Assembly (NCBI GenBank): GCA_964344935.1
Contig: CAYFPL010000005.1
Span: forward strand, 124,001 to 188,000
DNA: 64,000 bases
Direction of reading: 5' to 3'
Origin: GCA-2731375 sp964344935
GTDB lineage: Bacteria; Pseudomonadota; Alphaproteobacteria; GCA-2731375
Shown here: positions 1 to 8,947 of the stretch, piece by piece
How positions within the stretch are numbered: the first letter of the stretch is position 1
Layout: each line of letters begins with the position of its first letter
Notes under the pieces: generated by a model
Told to the model about the DNA's origin: nothing
Databases searched by the model: none
Seen by the model: the letters and a program-made list of their open reading frames with translations, nothing else
Made by a program: the position numbers and the translations under genes

Positions 1-1
1 A

Positions 2-436
2 GAGGCCGCCCTGGCGGTGATGAAGCACCCCAGAAGCTGCGTCACCTTCTCCGACAGTGGCGCCCATGTCAGCCAGATCATGGACAGTTCCCTGCAAACG
101 CATCTGTTGAGCCATTGGGTGCGCGAGCGCCAGGAGTTCACCCTGGAGGAGGCGGTGCGCATGATCACCTATGACACCGCCACCAACTGGGGTTTCCATG
201 ACCGGGGCCTGTTGCGCGAGGGCATGGCCGCCGACATCGTGGTCTTCGACCCCGACACCATCGCCCCGCGCATGCCGACGGTGGAATACGATCTGCCCGC
301 CGGCGCCCAGCGCCTGAAGCAGATGGCCGACGGCATCGCCGCCACGGTGATCAACGGCCAGGTGGTCCTGCGCGACAACGAACACACCGGCGCCCTGCCG
401 GGGCAGTTGCTGCGGGGGCCGCTGGGGCGCGGTTGA
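2..436 (+). CDS. Amidohydrolase, N-acyl-D-amino-acid deacylase type (3' part only)
   Basis: The frame is open from the window edge to a TGA at 434-436, so only the last 144 codons are present. The visible tail has SDSGAHVS (about residues 17-24), then TLEEAVRMITYDTATNWGF and a GLLREGMAADIVVFDPDTI segment. This is the usual C-terminal part of the amidohydrolase superfamily, where the Asp of the SDSGAH stretch is normally the last catalytic/metal ligand and the chain returns to the small beta domain. By family knowledge the closest branch is D-aminoacylase / N-acyl-D-glutamate deacylase, which strips acyl groups from D-amino acids. The substrate cannot be fixed because the N-terminal metal-binding half is outside the window. 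Confidence 0.8.
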   Translation, partial: EAALAVMKHPRSCVTFSDSGAHVSQIMDSSLQTHLLSHWVRERQEFTLEEAVRMITYDTATNWGFHDRGLLREGMAADIVVFDPDTIAPRMPTVEYDLPAGAQRLKQMADGIAATVINGQVVLRDNEHTGALPGQLLRGPLGRG

Positions 437-470
437 GGGCTGTAGCACGCATTAACTGAAGGCCCAGCCG

Positions 471-1511
471 ATGCACTTCGGGATGTTCATGGAGTTTGGG
501 CCTCGGGAAGGCGGATCTGAAGCCGAGGCGTTCGCCGAGGGATTGGACCTTGTGGACGCGGCTGAGGCCTGGGGGCTGGACAGCGCCTGGTTGGCGGAGT
601 TTCATTTCTCACCGCAACGTTCCGTGCTTTCGTCTCCCATCGTTGTGGCCGGCGCCATCGCGCAACGAACAAAGGCACTGCGGATCGGTCTGGCTGTCTA
701 TGTGCTACCGCTGAACAATCCCCTGCGCATCGCTGAGGAAGCGGCGACGGTGGATCAGTTGAGCAACGGGCGGTTGGATTTCGGCATCGGACGCAGCGGC
801 TTCGTCCGTTCTTACAACAGCTACAACATCGACTACGGCGAGAGCCAGGGCCGCTTCGAAGAGGGCCTGGAAATCCTGCGCTTGGCCTGGCGGGGGGAGA
901 AATTCTCCTACCAAGGCCGTCATTATCAGGTCACAGACGCTCTCGTGGTGCCGCAGCCGGTGCAGAAACCGCATCCGCCCATGCGCATGGCGGCGACCTC
1001 AGCCGCCACTTTCAAAACCGTGGCGGAACAGGGCCTGCCCCTCTTCGTGGGCCTGCGCGGCGACGGCCTGGGCACATTGATCGAGAATATCCAGACCTAC
1101 CGGGAGACCTGGAAAAGGTGCGGCCACGGGGGCGATGGCAGTGTCTTCCTGCGCGTGCCGGTCTATGCCGCCGAGACGGACGAGGCCGCCCTGGAAGAGC
1201 CGCGGGAGAACATCGTCTTCTATTTCGAACGCCAGGCCCGCCTGGTCGCCGCATCTTCACCAAAAGGCGGCAATGCCGAACGCCAGGGCACGGCGGCCAC
1301 CCTTTCCGCGCTGTCCTACGACGATATCCTGAGAGACCGGGTGGCCTTCGGCAGTCCAGGCCGGCTGGTCGAACGGATCAGCGAATGGCAGGAGGCGCTG
1401 GGCATTGATGGCATTACGGCGGAATTGAACGCTGGCGGCATGCTGACGGCGGAGCAGGTCAAAAACAGTCTGCGCCTGATCACCCACGAGGTCATGCCGG
1501 CGTTTAGGTAG
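471..1511 (+). CDS. LLM-class flavin-dependent oxidoreductase
   Basis: A 346-residue protein starting MHFGMFMEFGPREGG, the first beta strand of the bacterial-luciferase-like (LLM) TIM barrel. NGRLDFGIGRSGF and the following SQGRFEEGLEIL helix are family landmarks, and the length is normal. Members use reduced FMN or F420 in monooxygenation or reduction of small organic molecules. Nothing here fixes the substrate. The ATG at 471 has a GAAGG about 9 bases upstream. It follows the amidohydrolase on the same strand by 34 bp, so co-transcription is plausible, and one role could be oxidative attack on the compound that the hydrolase then releases (inference). Confidence 0.85.
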   Translation: MHFGMFMEFGPREGGSEAEAFAEGLDLVDAAEAWGLDSAWLAEFHFSPQRSVLSSPIVVAGAIAQRTKALRIGLAVYVLPLNNPLRIAEEAATVDQLSNGRLDFGIGRSGFVRSYNSYNIDYGESQGRFEEGLEILRLAWRGEKFSYQGRHYQVTDALVVPQPVQKPHPPMRMAATSAATFKTVAEQGLPLFVGLRGDGLGTLIENIQTYRETWKRCGHGGDGSVFLRVPVYAAETDEAALEEPRENIVFYFERQARLVAASSPKGGNAERQGTAATLSALSYDDILRDRVAFGSPGRLVERISEWQEALGIDGITAELNAGGMLTAEQVKNSLRLITHEVMPAFR

Positions 1512-1557
1512 TCGGATGATCGAGCTTCTGATGAAGCCTAAATGCTTGACAAGCAAC

Positions 1558-1646
1558 GTCATTCCCGCGAAGGCGGGAATCCAAATCTCTCAAAATATTC
1601 AACGGTTATTGGCGCGGCCCTGGATTCCCGCCTTCGCGGGAATGAC
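1558..1646. repeat. Long inverted repeat with palindromic arms (REP-like)
   Basis: Two 25-base arms, 1558-1582 and 1622-1646, are perfect reverse complements. Each arm is itself a near palindrome with core ATTCCCGC-GAAG-GCGGGAAT. The 39-base spacer is AT-richer than the surroundings. The pair lies in the 182-bp gap between two convergent genes, where it could form a long hairpin and act as a terminator or RNA stabiliser. Elements of this ATTCCCGC...GCGGGAAT type are scattered in many proteobacterial genomes. I saw no second copy in this window. Confidence 0.85.
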
Positions 1647-1693
1647 AAATATGCTGCAACGTCAAAATTGTCATTTTGTATCTAAGCAGCCCA

Positions 1694-2566
1694 CTACAGC
1701 GGCGCGGCCCAGGGCTGGTCGTCGTAGCCCGGCGCGAAGGCGGCGTTGGTCTGGCTGGGGTTGCGGTTGATCAGCGGTCGGGCATAGAGGGGATGGGTCA
1801 TGGAGCGGATTTCATGCTCCACCGTGAACAGCAATTTCCCGCTGTCCGGATCGACGATGTCGCGGAAGCGGTATTGGTGCTGGTTGCTCTCCTCTGAGAC
1901 CAGGCCGTGTTCCTGAAGTTTGGCATGGGGACTTGAGAAGTTGTTGACGTAGAGCTGGATGTGATGGCCGTCGTATTTCGGCTGTCGCGCCGCTGACTCC
2001 CGGAAGATAAGGCGCTGGTGCTGGCCCACGTCGATATGCGCCGCCGGTGCCTTTTCAAACGGCTTCGACACCGCGGCGGCGCCCAAGACTTCCCGGTAGA
2101 AGCGGGCGATGCCCGGCGCCGCGCCCTTGGGGACATCGAACATCACATAAGCCATGCCCAGCACCGTTGGGCCGAATCTCGGGTTCGGACTATGGCAGCG
2201 CAGGCGGTTGCCCCAGGGACAGGTGACGTCCAGATGGCCTCGGCCGCGTTGTACCGTGAACTTGGTCTTGCCCAATGCCCCGCTGACCGTGCCGAGGCTG
2301 CCCGTTACGGCCTTGAGATCCGGCAGCACCAGGCCGATGCGCCCGCGCAGGCGCTGTGCCTTGCCGGTGGGCAGGTGGAACTGGCTGCGGCCCACATTCA
2401 CCCACATGTTGACCACGCCCGTGACAAGGTAGGGGTCTCGCGTCAGGCCCAGACCTGTAATGTAGAACAGGGTGGCGAGGCGTTGATCTGCCACGCGCAC
2501 GTTGACATGTTCCAGGGCGACCACATTGGCCAGGTCCTCCGCTGCACGGTCAAACTGCTTTGCCAT
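1694..2566 (-). CDS. VOC (glyoxalase/extradiol dioxygenase fold) family protein
   Basis: A 290-residue protein with two VOC modules. The first begins at about residue 16 (VVALEHVNVRVADQRLATLFY) and the second at about residue 135 (GMAYVMFDVPKG... IARFYREVLGA), each with the beta-alpha-beta-beta-beta pattern. Candidate metal ligands are the His of EHVNVRV and the Glu in LLFTVEHE near residue 253, but the set is not clear enough to assign chemistry. It is the last gene of the minus-strand string, 30 bp behind the TauD-type dioxygenase, suggesting a role in breaking down the same compound. Relatives include glyoxalases, ring-cleaving dioxygenases and resistance proteins. Confidence 0.75.
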   Translation of the reverse strand: MAKQFDRAAEDLANVVALEHVNVRVADQRLATLFYITGLGLTRDPYLVTGVVNMWVNVGRSQFHLPTGKAQRLRGRIGLVLPDLKAVTGSLGTVSGALGKTKFTVQRGRGHLDVTCPWGNRLRCHSPNPRFGPTVLGMAYVMFDVPKGAAPGIARFYREVLGAAAVSKPFEKAPAAHIDVGQHQRLIFRESAARQPKYDGHHIQLYVNNFSSPHAKLQEHGLVSEESNQHQYRFRDIVDPDSGKLLFTVEHEIRSMTHPLYARPLINRNPSQTNAAFAPGYDDQPWAAPL

Positions 2567-2596
2567 TCGAATCCCCCTGTCCCTCGCCCCGCCGCT

Positions 2597-3472
2597 TCAG
2601 GCGGTCGGTCCGTCGCCTGCTATGGTGGTGCGCCGCATGACCCGGCGTTGGCTGTTGTCCCATGGCCGGCCCCGATGCAATGTGGCCCGGTTGTCCCAAA
2701 TCACCAGGTCGCCGATCTGCCATTGGTGATGATAGCAGAGATGGTCTTGCGTGGCCGCCTGCCGCAGTTCCGCCAGCAGGGTGGCGCCCTCATCCGGCGC
2801 CAGTCCGTCGATGGCGAAAACATGGGCGCCGGCGTAGAGCGATTTCCGGCCCGTGCGCGGATTGCGCTGCACCAGGGCCTGAGGCACGGGCGGCACCTCT
2901 GCCTTTTCGGCGTCCAGAAATTCCTTGTCCGCGTCATAGCCCATGGCGGCGCGGGAGTGGGCCAGACTGTGACGGGCCACCATGCCCTCGATCTTCGCCT
3001 GTTGTTCCGGTGTCAAACTGTCCCAGGCGGACCGCTGGTCGGCGAACTCGGTGCCGCCCCCTTCCGAAACCACTTCCCGGGCGTGCAGCAGTGAGGCCTG
3101 GGCCGGGGTGCGCTTGAACGAACTGTCGGAGTGCCAAAGCTGGTTGCCCAGGTTGTAGGACATATGCTCGCCGTCGATGGGAAAGATGCTGCCGTCGGGG
3201 GCGACATTGGAGATATCCGAGATTTCGTCCGAGGCCACGGCGCGGGCGCGGTGGCGCCGAATGGATGTCTCCAACGGCCCGAAATGGCGGGAGAAGGCGA
3301 TCTGGCTCTCGTCATCCAGGTCCTGGCCGTGGAAGACCAAAATGCCGAATTCATCCAGGCCGTCCCGAATGGGCAGAAAGGCCTCCCCGTCCATGGGCTG
3401 GGTCAGATCGACGCCGCTGACCACAGCGCCGAAGCCGATTTCGGGCAGGATCGGTTCGAACTGAATACTCAT
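2597..3472 (-). CDS. TauD/TfdA-family Fe(II)/2-oxoglutarate dioxygenase
   Basis: A 291-residue member of the TauD/TfdA family of iron- and 2-oxoglutarate-dependent hydroxylases. The iron-binding facial triad is visible: H114 and D116 in QLWHSDSSFK and the distal H266 in NRATLHRGRPWD, followed by the basic residues near 276-281 expected to hold 2-oxoglutarate. Family members hydroxylate taurine, 2,4-D and other small acids, often releasing sulfite, phenol or aldehyde. The substrate here is unknown. It lies 33 bp behind the carboxyltransferase gene and 30 bp ahead of the VOC gene, in an apparent catabolic operon. Confidence 0.9.
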   Translation of the reverse strand: MSIQFEPILPEIGFGAVVSGVDLTQPMDGEAFLPIRDGLDEFGILVFHGQDLDDESQIAFSRHFGPLETSIRRHRARAVASDEISDISNVAPDGSIFPIDGEHMSYNLGNQLWHSDSSFKRTPAQASLLHAREVVSEGGGTEFADQRSAWDSLTPEQQAKIEGMVARHSLAHSRAAMGYDADKEFLDAEKAEVPPVPQALVQRNPRTGRKSLYAGAHVFAIDGLAPDEGATLLAELRQAATQDHLCYHHQWQIGDLVIWDNRATLHRGRPWDNSQRRVMRRTTIAGDGPTA

Positions 3473-3505
3473 GGCGGGTTCCTCGAAATTTCTGTTCGTT
3501 TGATC

Positions 3506-5011
3506 TTACCACGCATCGATGGCGTGTTTGCGATGGCTGCGCGCCGGCGGCGTGGGCATCGCCTCCAGGGTACGGGCCAGAAAATGCCGCGTCTCGGCCG
3601 GGTCGATAATATCGTCGATCTCGAATTTGGCGGCGATCTCCAGGCCGGTGTTCATGCGCTTCAGATCTTCCGTCGCCTGGGCATGGATCTCGGCCCGGGC
3701 CGCCTCGTCCGGTGCCGCCGCCAGTTCCCGGGCATGGGTGATGTTGACCGCGCCTTCCAGGCCCATGCCGCCGAACTCCGCCGTGGGCCAACCGACGCAA
3801 AGGGCCGGGTCCAGGCCGCGGGCGCCCATGACATAGCCGCCCAGGCCATAGGCCTTGCGCAGGATCACCGTCATGAATGGTGTGGTGGCGGCGGCCAGAT
3901 TGATCAACAGGCGGCCGGAATGACGCACCAACGCTGTCTTCTCGATCTCCGGCCCCACCATAAGGCCAGGCGTGTCGCACAGGAACAGCATGGGAATGTC
4001 ATAGGCATCGCAAAGCTGGATGAAGCGGGAGGCCTTGTCCGAGGCCGGGCTGTCAATGGCGCCGGCCAGAAACATGGGCTGATTGGCGATCACGCCAACC
4101 GACCGGCCTTCGATGCGGATCAGGGATGTGACGACAGCGCGGCCGAACTTGGCCCGTAGTTCCAGGACCGAGTCCGTATCGGCGATGCCCTCGATCACCT
4201 TACGCACGTTATAGGCCCGGCGCGGGTTGTCGGGGATGATTTCCCGCAGGGCGTCCACGTCCGGTGCCTCCCAAGTGTCCGGGGCCGGGCGGAAATAGCC
4301 CAGGTACTTTTTGGCCAGAGCGATGGCCTCGGCCTCGTCGGCGGCGAGCAGGTCGATGACGCCGTTGGGCTCCTGGACGTCCGCCGGTCCGATCTGTTCC
4401 GGCGTGAAGGTCTCGCCCAAGGCGGCGGCCACGAGGGGCGGGCCGGCCATGCCGATATTGGCCTTGGGCGTGGCGATCAGCACATCGCACATGCCGGCCA
4501 GGTTGGCGTTGCCGGCGAAACAGCGGCCCGTGACAATGCCCACCAGGGGCGCCAATCCGGACAGCCGGGCAAAGGCCATGAAAGTGGGCAGATCCAGGCC
4601 CATGCCCGAACCGGCATTCAGGTCGTGAGGCCGGGCGCCGCCCCCTTCCAGCCAGCACACCATGGGTAGTCGTAACTGTTCCGCCACTTCAAAGATGCGG
4701 TCGTGTTTCTTATGGTTGATCAGGCTCTGGGTGCCGGCATAGACGGTGTAGTCATAGGCCAGGATGGCGCAGGATTGGCCATCCACCTGACCGGTGCCGG
4801 TAATCAGGCCGTCGGCGGCCCCTTCCATGTCGTCGCGAATGGGCCGGGCCAAGGCGCCGTATTCGGCGAAGCTGCCTTCATCCAGCATGGCCTCGATCTG
4901 CTCCCGCGCCGTCCAATGGCCGGTCTTGCGCCGTTTCGCGACCGCCTCGGGCCGGGCCGCATCCAAGGTGGCGGCACGCAGTTCCTGTACTCGTTTTACA
5001 TCCTTGCGCAT
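3506..5011 (-). CDS. Acyl-CoA carboxylase carboxyltransferase subunit (orphan)
   Basis: A 501-residue protein of the biotin-dependent carboxyltransferase beta-subunit family (propionyl-, methylcrotonyl-, geranyl-CoA carboxylase type). The two crotonase-like halves are recognisable: the N half around LEGGGARPHD and IGMAGPPLV, the C half around LCDTPGLMVGPEIEK and RKAYGLGGYVMG. The chosen start is the ATG at 5011 (MRKDVKRVQELR), because the open frame further upstream has no family similarity. No biotin carboxylase or biotin-carrier gene lies in this window, so the partner subunit must be elsewhere, or the protein may be a biotin-independent relative. Neighbours (EthD, TauD, LLM) suggest degradation of an unusual acid via its CoA ester (inference). 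Confidence 0.85.
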   Translation of the reverse strand: MRKDVKRVQELRAATLDAARPEAVAKRRKTGHWTAREQIEAMLDEGSFAEYGALARPIRDDMEGAADGLITGTGQVDGQSCAILAYDYTVYAGTQSLINHKKHDRIFEVAEQLRLPMVCWLEGGGARPHDLNAGSGMGLDLPTFMAFARLSGLAPLVGIVTGRCFAGNANLAGMCDVLIATPKANIGMAGPPLVAAALGETFTPEQIGPADVQEPNGVIDLLAADEAEAIALAKKYLGYFRPAPDTWEAPDVDALREIIPDNPRRAYNVRKVIEGIADTDSVLELRAKFGRAVVTSLIRIEGRSVGVIANQPMFLAGAIDSPASDKASRFIQLCDAYDIPMLFLCDTPGLMVGPEIEKTALVRHSGRLLINLAAATTPFMTVILRKAYGLGGYVMGARGLDPALCVGWPTAEFGGMGLEGAVNITHARELAAAPDEAARAEIHAQATEDLKRMNTGLEIAAKFEIDDIIDPAETRHFLARTLEAMPTPPARSHRKHAIDAW

Positions 5012-5030
5012 GAAATTCTTTCGTAACTCC

Positions 5031-5705
5031 CTAGGCGACGATGACGTGTTCGGTGGTGATGATGAAGGGGATATCGGACGAGGTGTCGATGAAATTGGGT
5101 TCGTCCTCACGGGTCCGGGCATAGGCCTCGCTCTTTGCGGATTGCCGCATGGCGTCAATGGACTCGAACCAGGTAATGGCGCAACCGTCCATGGGCGGCA
5201 ACCGGCCGTCGCGATAGGCGCCCAGCAGAGTATGGCTTTGCACATAGCGGCGAATGGTCTCGATCTCGGCCGCGATGGGTCCGTGCACTTCCCGCCAATA
5301 GGTCTGGAAGGCTTCCACATCCATGTCCGGCCGCCGCGGCACGAACTCGATATTCTTCATGGCACCCTCGGGGATGGGACCGTCCTTGATGACATGCTCC
5401 TGAGTCAGGATCAGGGCTATCTTGGATCTGTCGATGAAGTTCTCCTCGTCCCGCTCCACCGCCTTGTAGGCCTCGCTGCCGGCCCAGCCGCGCAGGGTGT
5501 CCACGTCGTCCACCCAAATTTCCGCGATGCCGTCATAGGGCAATTCGCCCTTGCGATAGCCGCCGGGCAAGGCATGGGATTGGATATAACGGCGGATGTC
5601 CGGCAAGCCGGTGACGACGTCGGCATGCTTGCCACGCCAATAGGCCTGAAAATCCTCCACCGACATGCCTTGTTTGCGTTTGATGCAGGTAATCGCCTTG
5701 ATCAT
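5031..5705 (-). CDS. Tandem EthD-domain protein
   Basis: A 224-residue protein made of two EthD-type alpha-beta barrel units. Unit 1 starts MIKAITCIKRKQGMSVEDF and unit 2 about residue 115 with EFVPRRPDMDVEAFQTYW. Both contain the F..YWR..H pattern, IRRYVQSH/IRRYIQSH, and an F(I)D...EHV(I) ending, so the gene looks like an internal duplication. The ATG at 5705 is preferred because GGAGG sits six bases upstream; a longer frame adds only seven residues. EthD proteins accompany cytochrome P450 or dioxygenase systems for ether and aromatic degradation, with unknown biochemical role. It precedes the carboxyltransferase by 19 bp. Confidence 0.85.
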   Translation of the reverse strand: MIKAITCIKRKQGMSVEDFQAYWRGKHADVVTGLPDIRRYIQSHALPGGYRKGELPYDGIAEIWVDDVDTLRGWAGSEAYKAVERDEENFIDRSKIALILTQEHVIKDGPIPEGAMKNIEFVPRRPDMDVEAFQTYWREVHGPIAAEIETIRRYVQSHTLLGAYRDGRLPPMDGCAITWFESIDAMRQSAKSEAYARTREDEPNFIDTSSDIPFIITTEHVIVA

Positions 5706-5795
5706 TGCTTCCTCCCGTTTCGGCAATGATGGCCCCGGGCCGTCCGCGGCGCAAATCGTTTTGCCGCACCATGATCGTCGGTGCCGCCAGGCCGG

Positions 5796-6632
5796 TTATG
5801 GCAGTGAGGGCAGATCTGAGACAGCCAGACGCATGCGTTCGATGTGTTCGTCCGGGGTCAGGCCGCCGCCAAGGGTGCGCAGGCAGAGGTGGCTGAGACC
5901 GGCAGCATGCCAGCCCAAGACCCTGTCCCGCCATTCTTGCTCCCTGGGGCCGACCACGGCGACGCCGGCTTCCGCGCCGATGGCATCGGGTTCGCGGCCC
6001 GCGGCCCGGGCGGCCGCATGGATATCATCGCGGAGGCCGGGAAACGCCTCGGGCGAGCAAAGGACGAACCAGCCGTCGGCCAACGCGCCGATGCGCCGTC
6101 GGATCGTGGGCACGGGCTCGGCGGCGGCGCCGATCCACATAGGTATCGGGCATTGCACAGGCAGGGGATTGAGGCCCATGCCAGCGACCTGGTGCCAGCG
6201 GCCCTTGAAATCCACCTTATCCTCGCTCCACAACAGCCGCAAAAGGCGCATCTGTTCGTCACAGCGGGCGCCCCGGTTTCTGAAATCCATGCCAAGGGCG
6301 GCGAATTCGTCTTCGCTGCGGCCGACGCCGATGCCCAACCGCAGCCGGCCCTGGGACAAATGGTCGATGGTGGCGGCCTGCTTCGCCACCAGCACGGTCT
6401 GCCGCGCCGGCAGGATAATTACCGAGGGCACCAATTCAATCCGCTCCGTCACCCCGGCGATCATGGCCATCATGGTCAAGGGCTCGTGTAATGGCCCGCT
6501 GTCGGGGCGGATGATCTGCTCGGGCACGCGCAGGTGGGTCAGGCCCAGATCCTCCGCCGCCTGGGCAAAGGCCTTAATGGCGCCGATGTCGTTTTCCATC
6601 TCGCGCACAGGCAAGGATATGCCAATTCGCAT
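5796..6632 (-). CDS. LLM-class flavin/F420-dependent oxidoreductase
   Basis: A 278-residue luciferase-like barrel protein. It begins MRIGISLPVREM at the ATG at 6632 with GGGAGAA about nine bases upstream; a 27-residue extension further upstream has no family look. Landmarks are KQAATIDHLSQGRLRLGIGVG near residues 83-103 and MWIGAAAEPVPTIRRR further on. The N-terminal pattern resembles the F420-dependent LLM subgroup, but the cofactor cannot be decided by eye. It is the second LLM enzyme in the first 7 kb and sits in the same minus-strand string as the EthD and carboxyltransferase genes. Confidence 0.85.
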   Translation of the reverse strand: MRIGISLPVREMENDIGAIKAFAQAAEDLGLTHLRVPEQIIRPDSGPLHEPLTMMAMIAGVTERIELVPSVIILPARQTVLVAKQAATIDHLSQGRLRLGIGVGRSEDEFAALGMDFRNRGARCDEQMRLLRLLWSEDKVDFKGRWHQVAGMGLNPLPVQCPIPMWIGAAAEPVPTIRRRIGALADGWFVLCSPEAFPGLRDDIHAAARAAGREPDAIGAEAGVAVVGPREQEWRDRVLGWHAAGLSHLCLRTLGGGLTPDEHIERMRLAVSDLPSLP

Positions 6633-6655
6633 GCCGTTAATTCTCCCACATGTCT

Positions 6656-7249
6656 TTAGGACTCGGCCAAGGCCTTGGTCATCAGCACCCATTGCGTCCC
6701 TGGATTTTGCCAATCCTCCTTGACCATTGTCCGTGCGGCCACCTGTTCATAGCCCAGGCGTTCGTAGAGGCGCACCGCGCCCGAGTTGCCGTCGGAGACG
6801 ATCAGGCTGAGGCCTCGGCTGTCCGTCTGCCGGGCGAAGTCCTCTGCCGCCGCCAACAAGCGCCCGCCGATGCCCCGGCCGCGAAAGTCCGGATAGGCAG
6901 CAACGGCATTAATGTACCAGGTGCCGGGTGCCAGGTTTTCCAGTTCCTGCAGGGGAACGAACATGGCGGGCAGGTCAGCGCCGATCTCTTCCGGCGTGTC
7001 GTCCAGGCGATAGCCGACCAGGCCGCCCGCAGTTTTGCCGCCGGCCTCGGCAATGGTGGCGTTGCGGTAGGAGAAGCCGCCCTGGTCCCGGGCGGCGCGC
7101 TGGCGGCCGATTTGCCAAGGGTCATCGCCCGCCCCCGCCATACGCTGCCACAGATAAAGCGGCAGGCCCTCGCCGGCGAAGTTGATGAACCGCGCCAGAT
7201 CGTCGGCGTCCGATGCCCGGGCCGGCCGGATCCCGATCCCGCTTCCCAT
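6656..7249 (-). CDS. GNAT-family N-acetyltransferase
   Basis: A 197-residue GNAT-fold acyltransferase. The acetyl-CoA pyrophosphate-binding motif A is YPDFRGRGIGGRLLAAAEDF (about residues 119-138), preceded by the WYINAVAA strand and followed by LIVSDGNSGAVRLYERLGY, the usual motif B with its conserved Asn and Tyr. Such enzymes transfer an acetyl group to an amine on a small molecule or protein; the acceptor is unknown. The gene starts seven bases after the end of fhs and ends 23 bases before the LLM gene, so it is probably co-transcribed with both. Confidence 0.85.
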   Translation of the reverse strand: MGSGIGIRPARASDADDLARFINFAGEGLPLYLWQRMAGAGDDPWQIGRQRAARDQGGFSYRNATIAEAGGKTAGGLVGYRLDDTPEEIGADLPAMFVPLQELENLAPGTWYINAVAAYPDFRGRGIGGRLLAAAEDFARQTDSRGLSLIVSDGNSGAVRLYERLGYEQVAARTMVKEDWQNPGTQWVLMTKALAES

Positions 7250-7256
7250 GCCCGGA

Positions 7257-8927
7257 CTAGAACAGCCCCGTGATCTGGCCGTCGTCGTCCAGGCCGATGG
7301 CCTCGGCCGCGGGACGGCTGGGCAGGCCGGGCATGGTCATGATGTCGCCGCAGACCACCACGAGGAATTCCGCCCCCGCCGCCAGGCGCACCTCGCGGAT
7401 GGAAAGGGTGTGGCCGGACGGCGCCCCCTTCAGGTTTGGGTCGGTGGAGAAACTGTACTGGGTCTTGGCAACGCAGATGGGCAGCTCGCCATAACCCTGC
7501 TCCTGCAACTGCTTAAAGCGGTCGGTGACAACCCTATCGGCAGAGATGTCGGCGGCGCCATAGATGTTCTGTGCGATGGTGCGGACCTTGTCCCACAAGG
7601 GCATCTCGTTGGGATAAAGGGTTTGGAAGTCCGATTTGCCGGATTCCGCAAGTTCCGCAATCTTGTGGGCCAGGGCCTCCGCCCCGGCACCGCCATTGGC
7701 CCAGTGGCTGCAATCGAAGGCTTCCACACCCCGGCCGGCACAGTACTCACGGATGGCCGCCATCTCGGCGTCCGTGTCGGCGGTGAATTGGTTGATGGCG
7801 ACGGCGGCCTGCACGCCATAGCGGGCCAGGTTGTCCAGATGCCGGCCCAGGTTTTCCAAACCGCGTTGCAGGGCGGGAACATCCTCATCGCCCAAATCGT
7901 CCCGGGCCACGCCGCCATGCATCTTCAAGGCCCGCACCGTGGCCACGATGGCCACCGCGTCGGGCCGCAGGCCGGACTTGCGGCATTTGATGTCGAAAAA
8001 TTTCTGTGCCCCAAGGTCGGCGCCGAAGCCGGCCTCGGTCACCACATAGTCAGCCATCTTCAGGGCTGCCTTGGTGGCGATCACGGAATTGCAGCCGTGT
8101 GCGATGTTGGCGAACGGGCCGCCGTGGATAAAAGCGGGATTGTTCTCCAAAGTCTGGGCCAGGTTTGGCTGGATGGCGTCCTTCAGCAAGGCCGCCATGG
8201 CGCCGTCCGCATTCAGCTCCTTTGCCGTCACCACCTCGCGGGCCCGGTTCTGGGCCACCACGATATTGCCCAGGCGGCGGCGCAGGTCATCGCCGTCGGT
8301 GGCCAGGCAGAACACCGCCATGACTTCCGAGGCGACGGTGATGTCGAAACCGTCCTGGCGGGGAAAGCCGTTGGCGACGCCGCCCAGATTGGCGACGATG
8401 GATCGCAAGGCCCGGTCGTTCATATCCACCACCCGGCGCCAGGAGACCCGGCGGGCATCGATCCCGAGGCTATTGCCCCAATAAATATGGTTGTCCAGCA
8501 TGGCGGCGAGGAGGTTGTTGGCGGCGCCGATGGCGTGGAAATCGCCGGTGAAATGCAGGTTGATATCCTCCATGGGCACGACCTGGGCGTAACCGCCCCC
8601 AGCGGCACCGCCCTTGACGCCAAAACAGGGGCCCAGGCTGGGTTCGCGCAGGCAGATCGCGGTCTGTTTGCCGATCCGGTTCAGGGCATCGCCCAGACCC
8701 ACGGTGGTGGTGGTCTTGCCTTCGCCCGCCGGCGTCGGCGTGATCGCCGTGACCAGGATCAGCTTGCCGTCGGGCCGGTCCGACAGCGAGGCGATATAGT
8801 CCAGATCCACCTTGGCCTTGTCGGCGCCATAACGATAGAGCTGTTCCCCCGGAATACTCAGTTTGGCGGCGATCTCCTCGATTGGCTGGGATGTGGCCTG
8901 GCGGGCAATTTCGATATCTGGCTGCAT
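7257..8927 (-). CDS. fhs: Formate-tetrahydrofolate ligase
   Basis: A 556-residue protein, the normal length for Fhs, which makes 10-formyl-tetrahydrofolate from formate, ATP and THF in one-carbon metabolism. The ATP-binding loop TPAGEGKTTTTVGLG (about residues 65-79) and a PSLGPCFGVKGGAAGGGYAQ stretch are characteristic. The ATG at 8927 (MQPDIEIARQ) gives the expected N-terminus; the frame is open upstream but unrelated. It lies in a catabolic gene string, so it may recover formate released by one of the neighbouring oxidative enzymes (inference). Confidence 0.95.
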   Translation of the reverse strand: MQPDIEIARQATSQPIEEIAAKLSIPGEQLYRYGADKAKVDLDYIASLSDRPDGKLILVTAITPTPAGEGKTTTTVGLGDALNRIGKQTAICLREPSLGPCFGVKGGAAGGGYAQVVPMEDINLHFTGDFHAIGAANNLLAAMLDNHIYWGNSLGIDARRVSWRRVVDMNDRALRSIVANLGGVANGFPRQDGFDITVASEVMAVFCLATDGDDLRRRLGNIVVAQNRAREVVTAKELNADGAMAALLKDAIQPNLAQTLENNPAFIHGGPFANIAHGCNSVIATKAALKMADYVVTEAGFGADLGAQKFFDIKCRKSGLRPDAVAIVATVRALKMHGGVARDDLGDEDVPALQRGLENLGRHLDNLARYGVQAAVAINQFTADTDAEMAAIREYCAGRGVEAFDCSHWANGGAGAEALAHKIAELAESGKSDFQTLYPNEMPLWDKVRTIAQNIYGAADISADRVVTDRFKQLQEQGYGELPICVAKTQYSFSTDPNLKGAPSGHTLSIREVRLAAGAEFLVVVCGDIMTMPGLPSRPAAEAIGLDDDGQITGLF

Positions 8928-8947
8928 TTTATTGTTCCCCAAATTGT

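Noticed and set aside
2018..4159. Long + frames antisense to the TauD and carboxyltransferase genes
   Set aside because: Both are complementary shadows of genes with clear catalytic motifs; no ribosome sites or family features.
3506..5320. Longer start for the carboxyltransferase at 5320
   Set aside because: The extra 103 residues overlap the EthD gene in another frame and have no similarity to the family; the ATG at 5011 gives the expected N-terminus.
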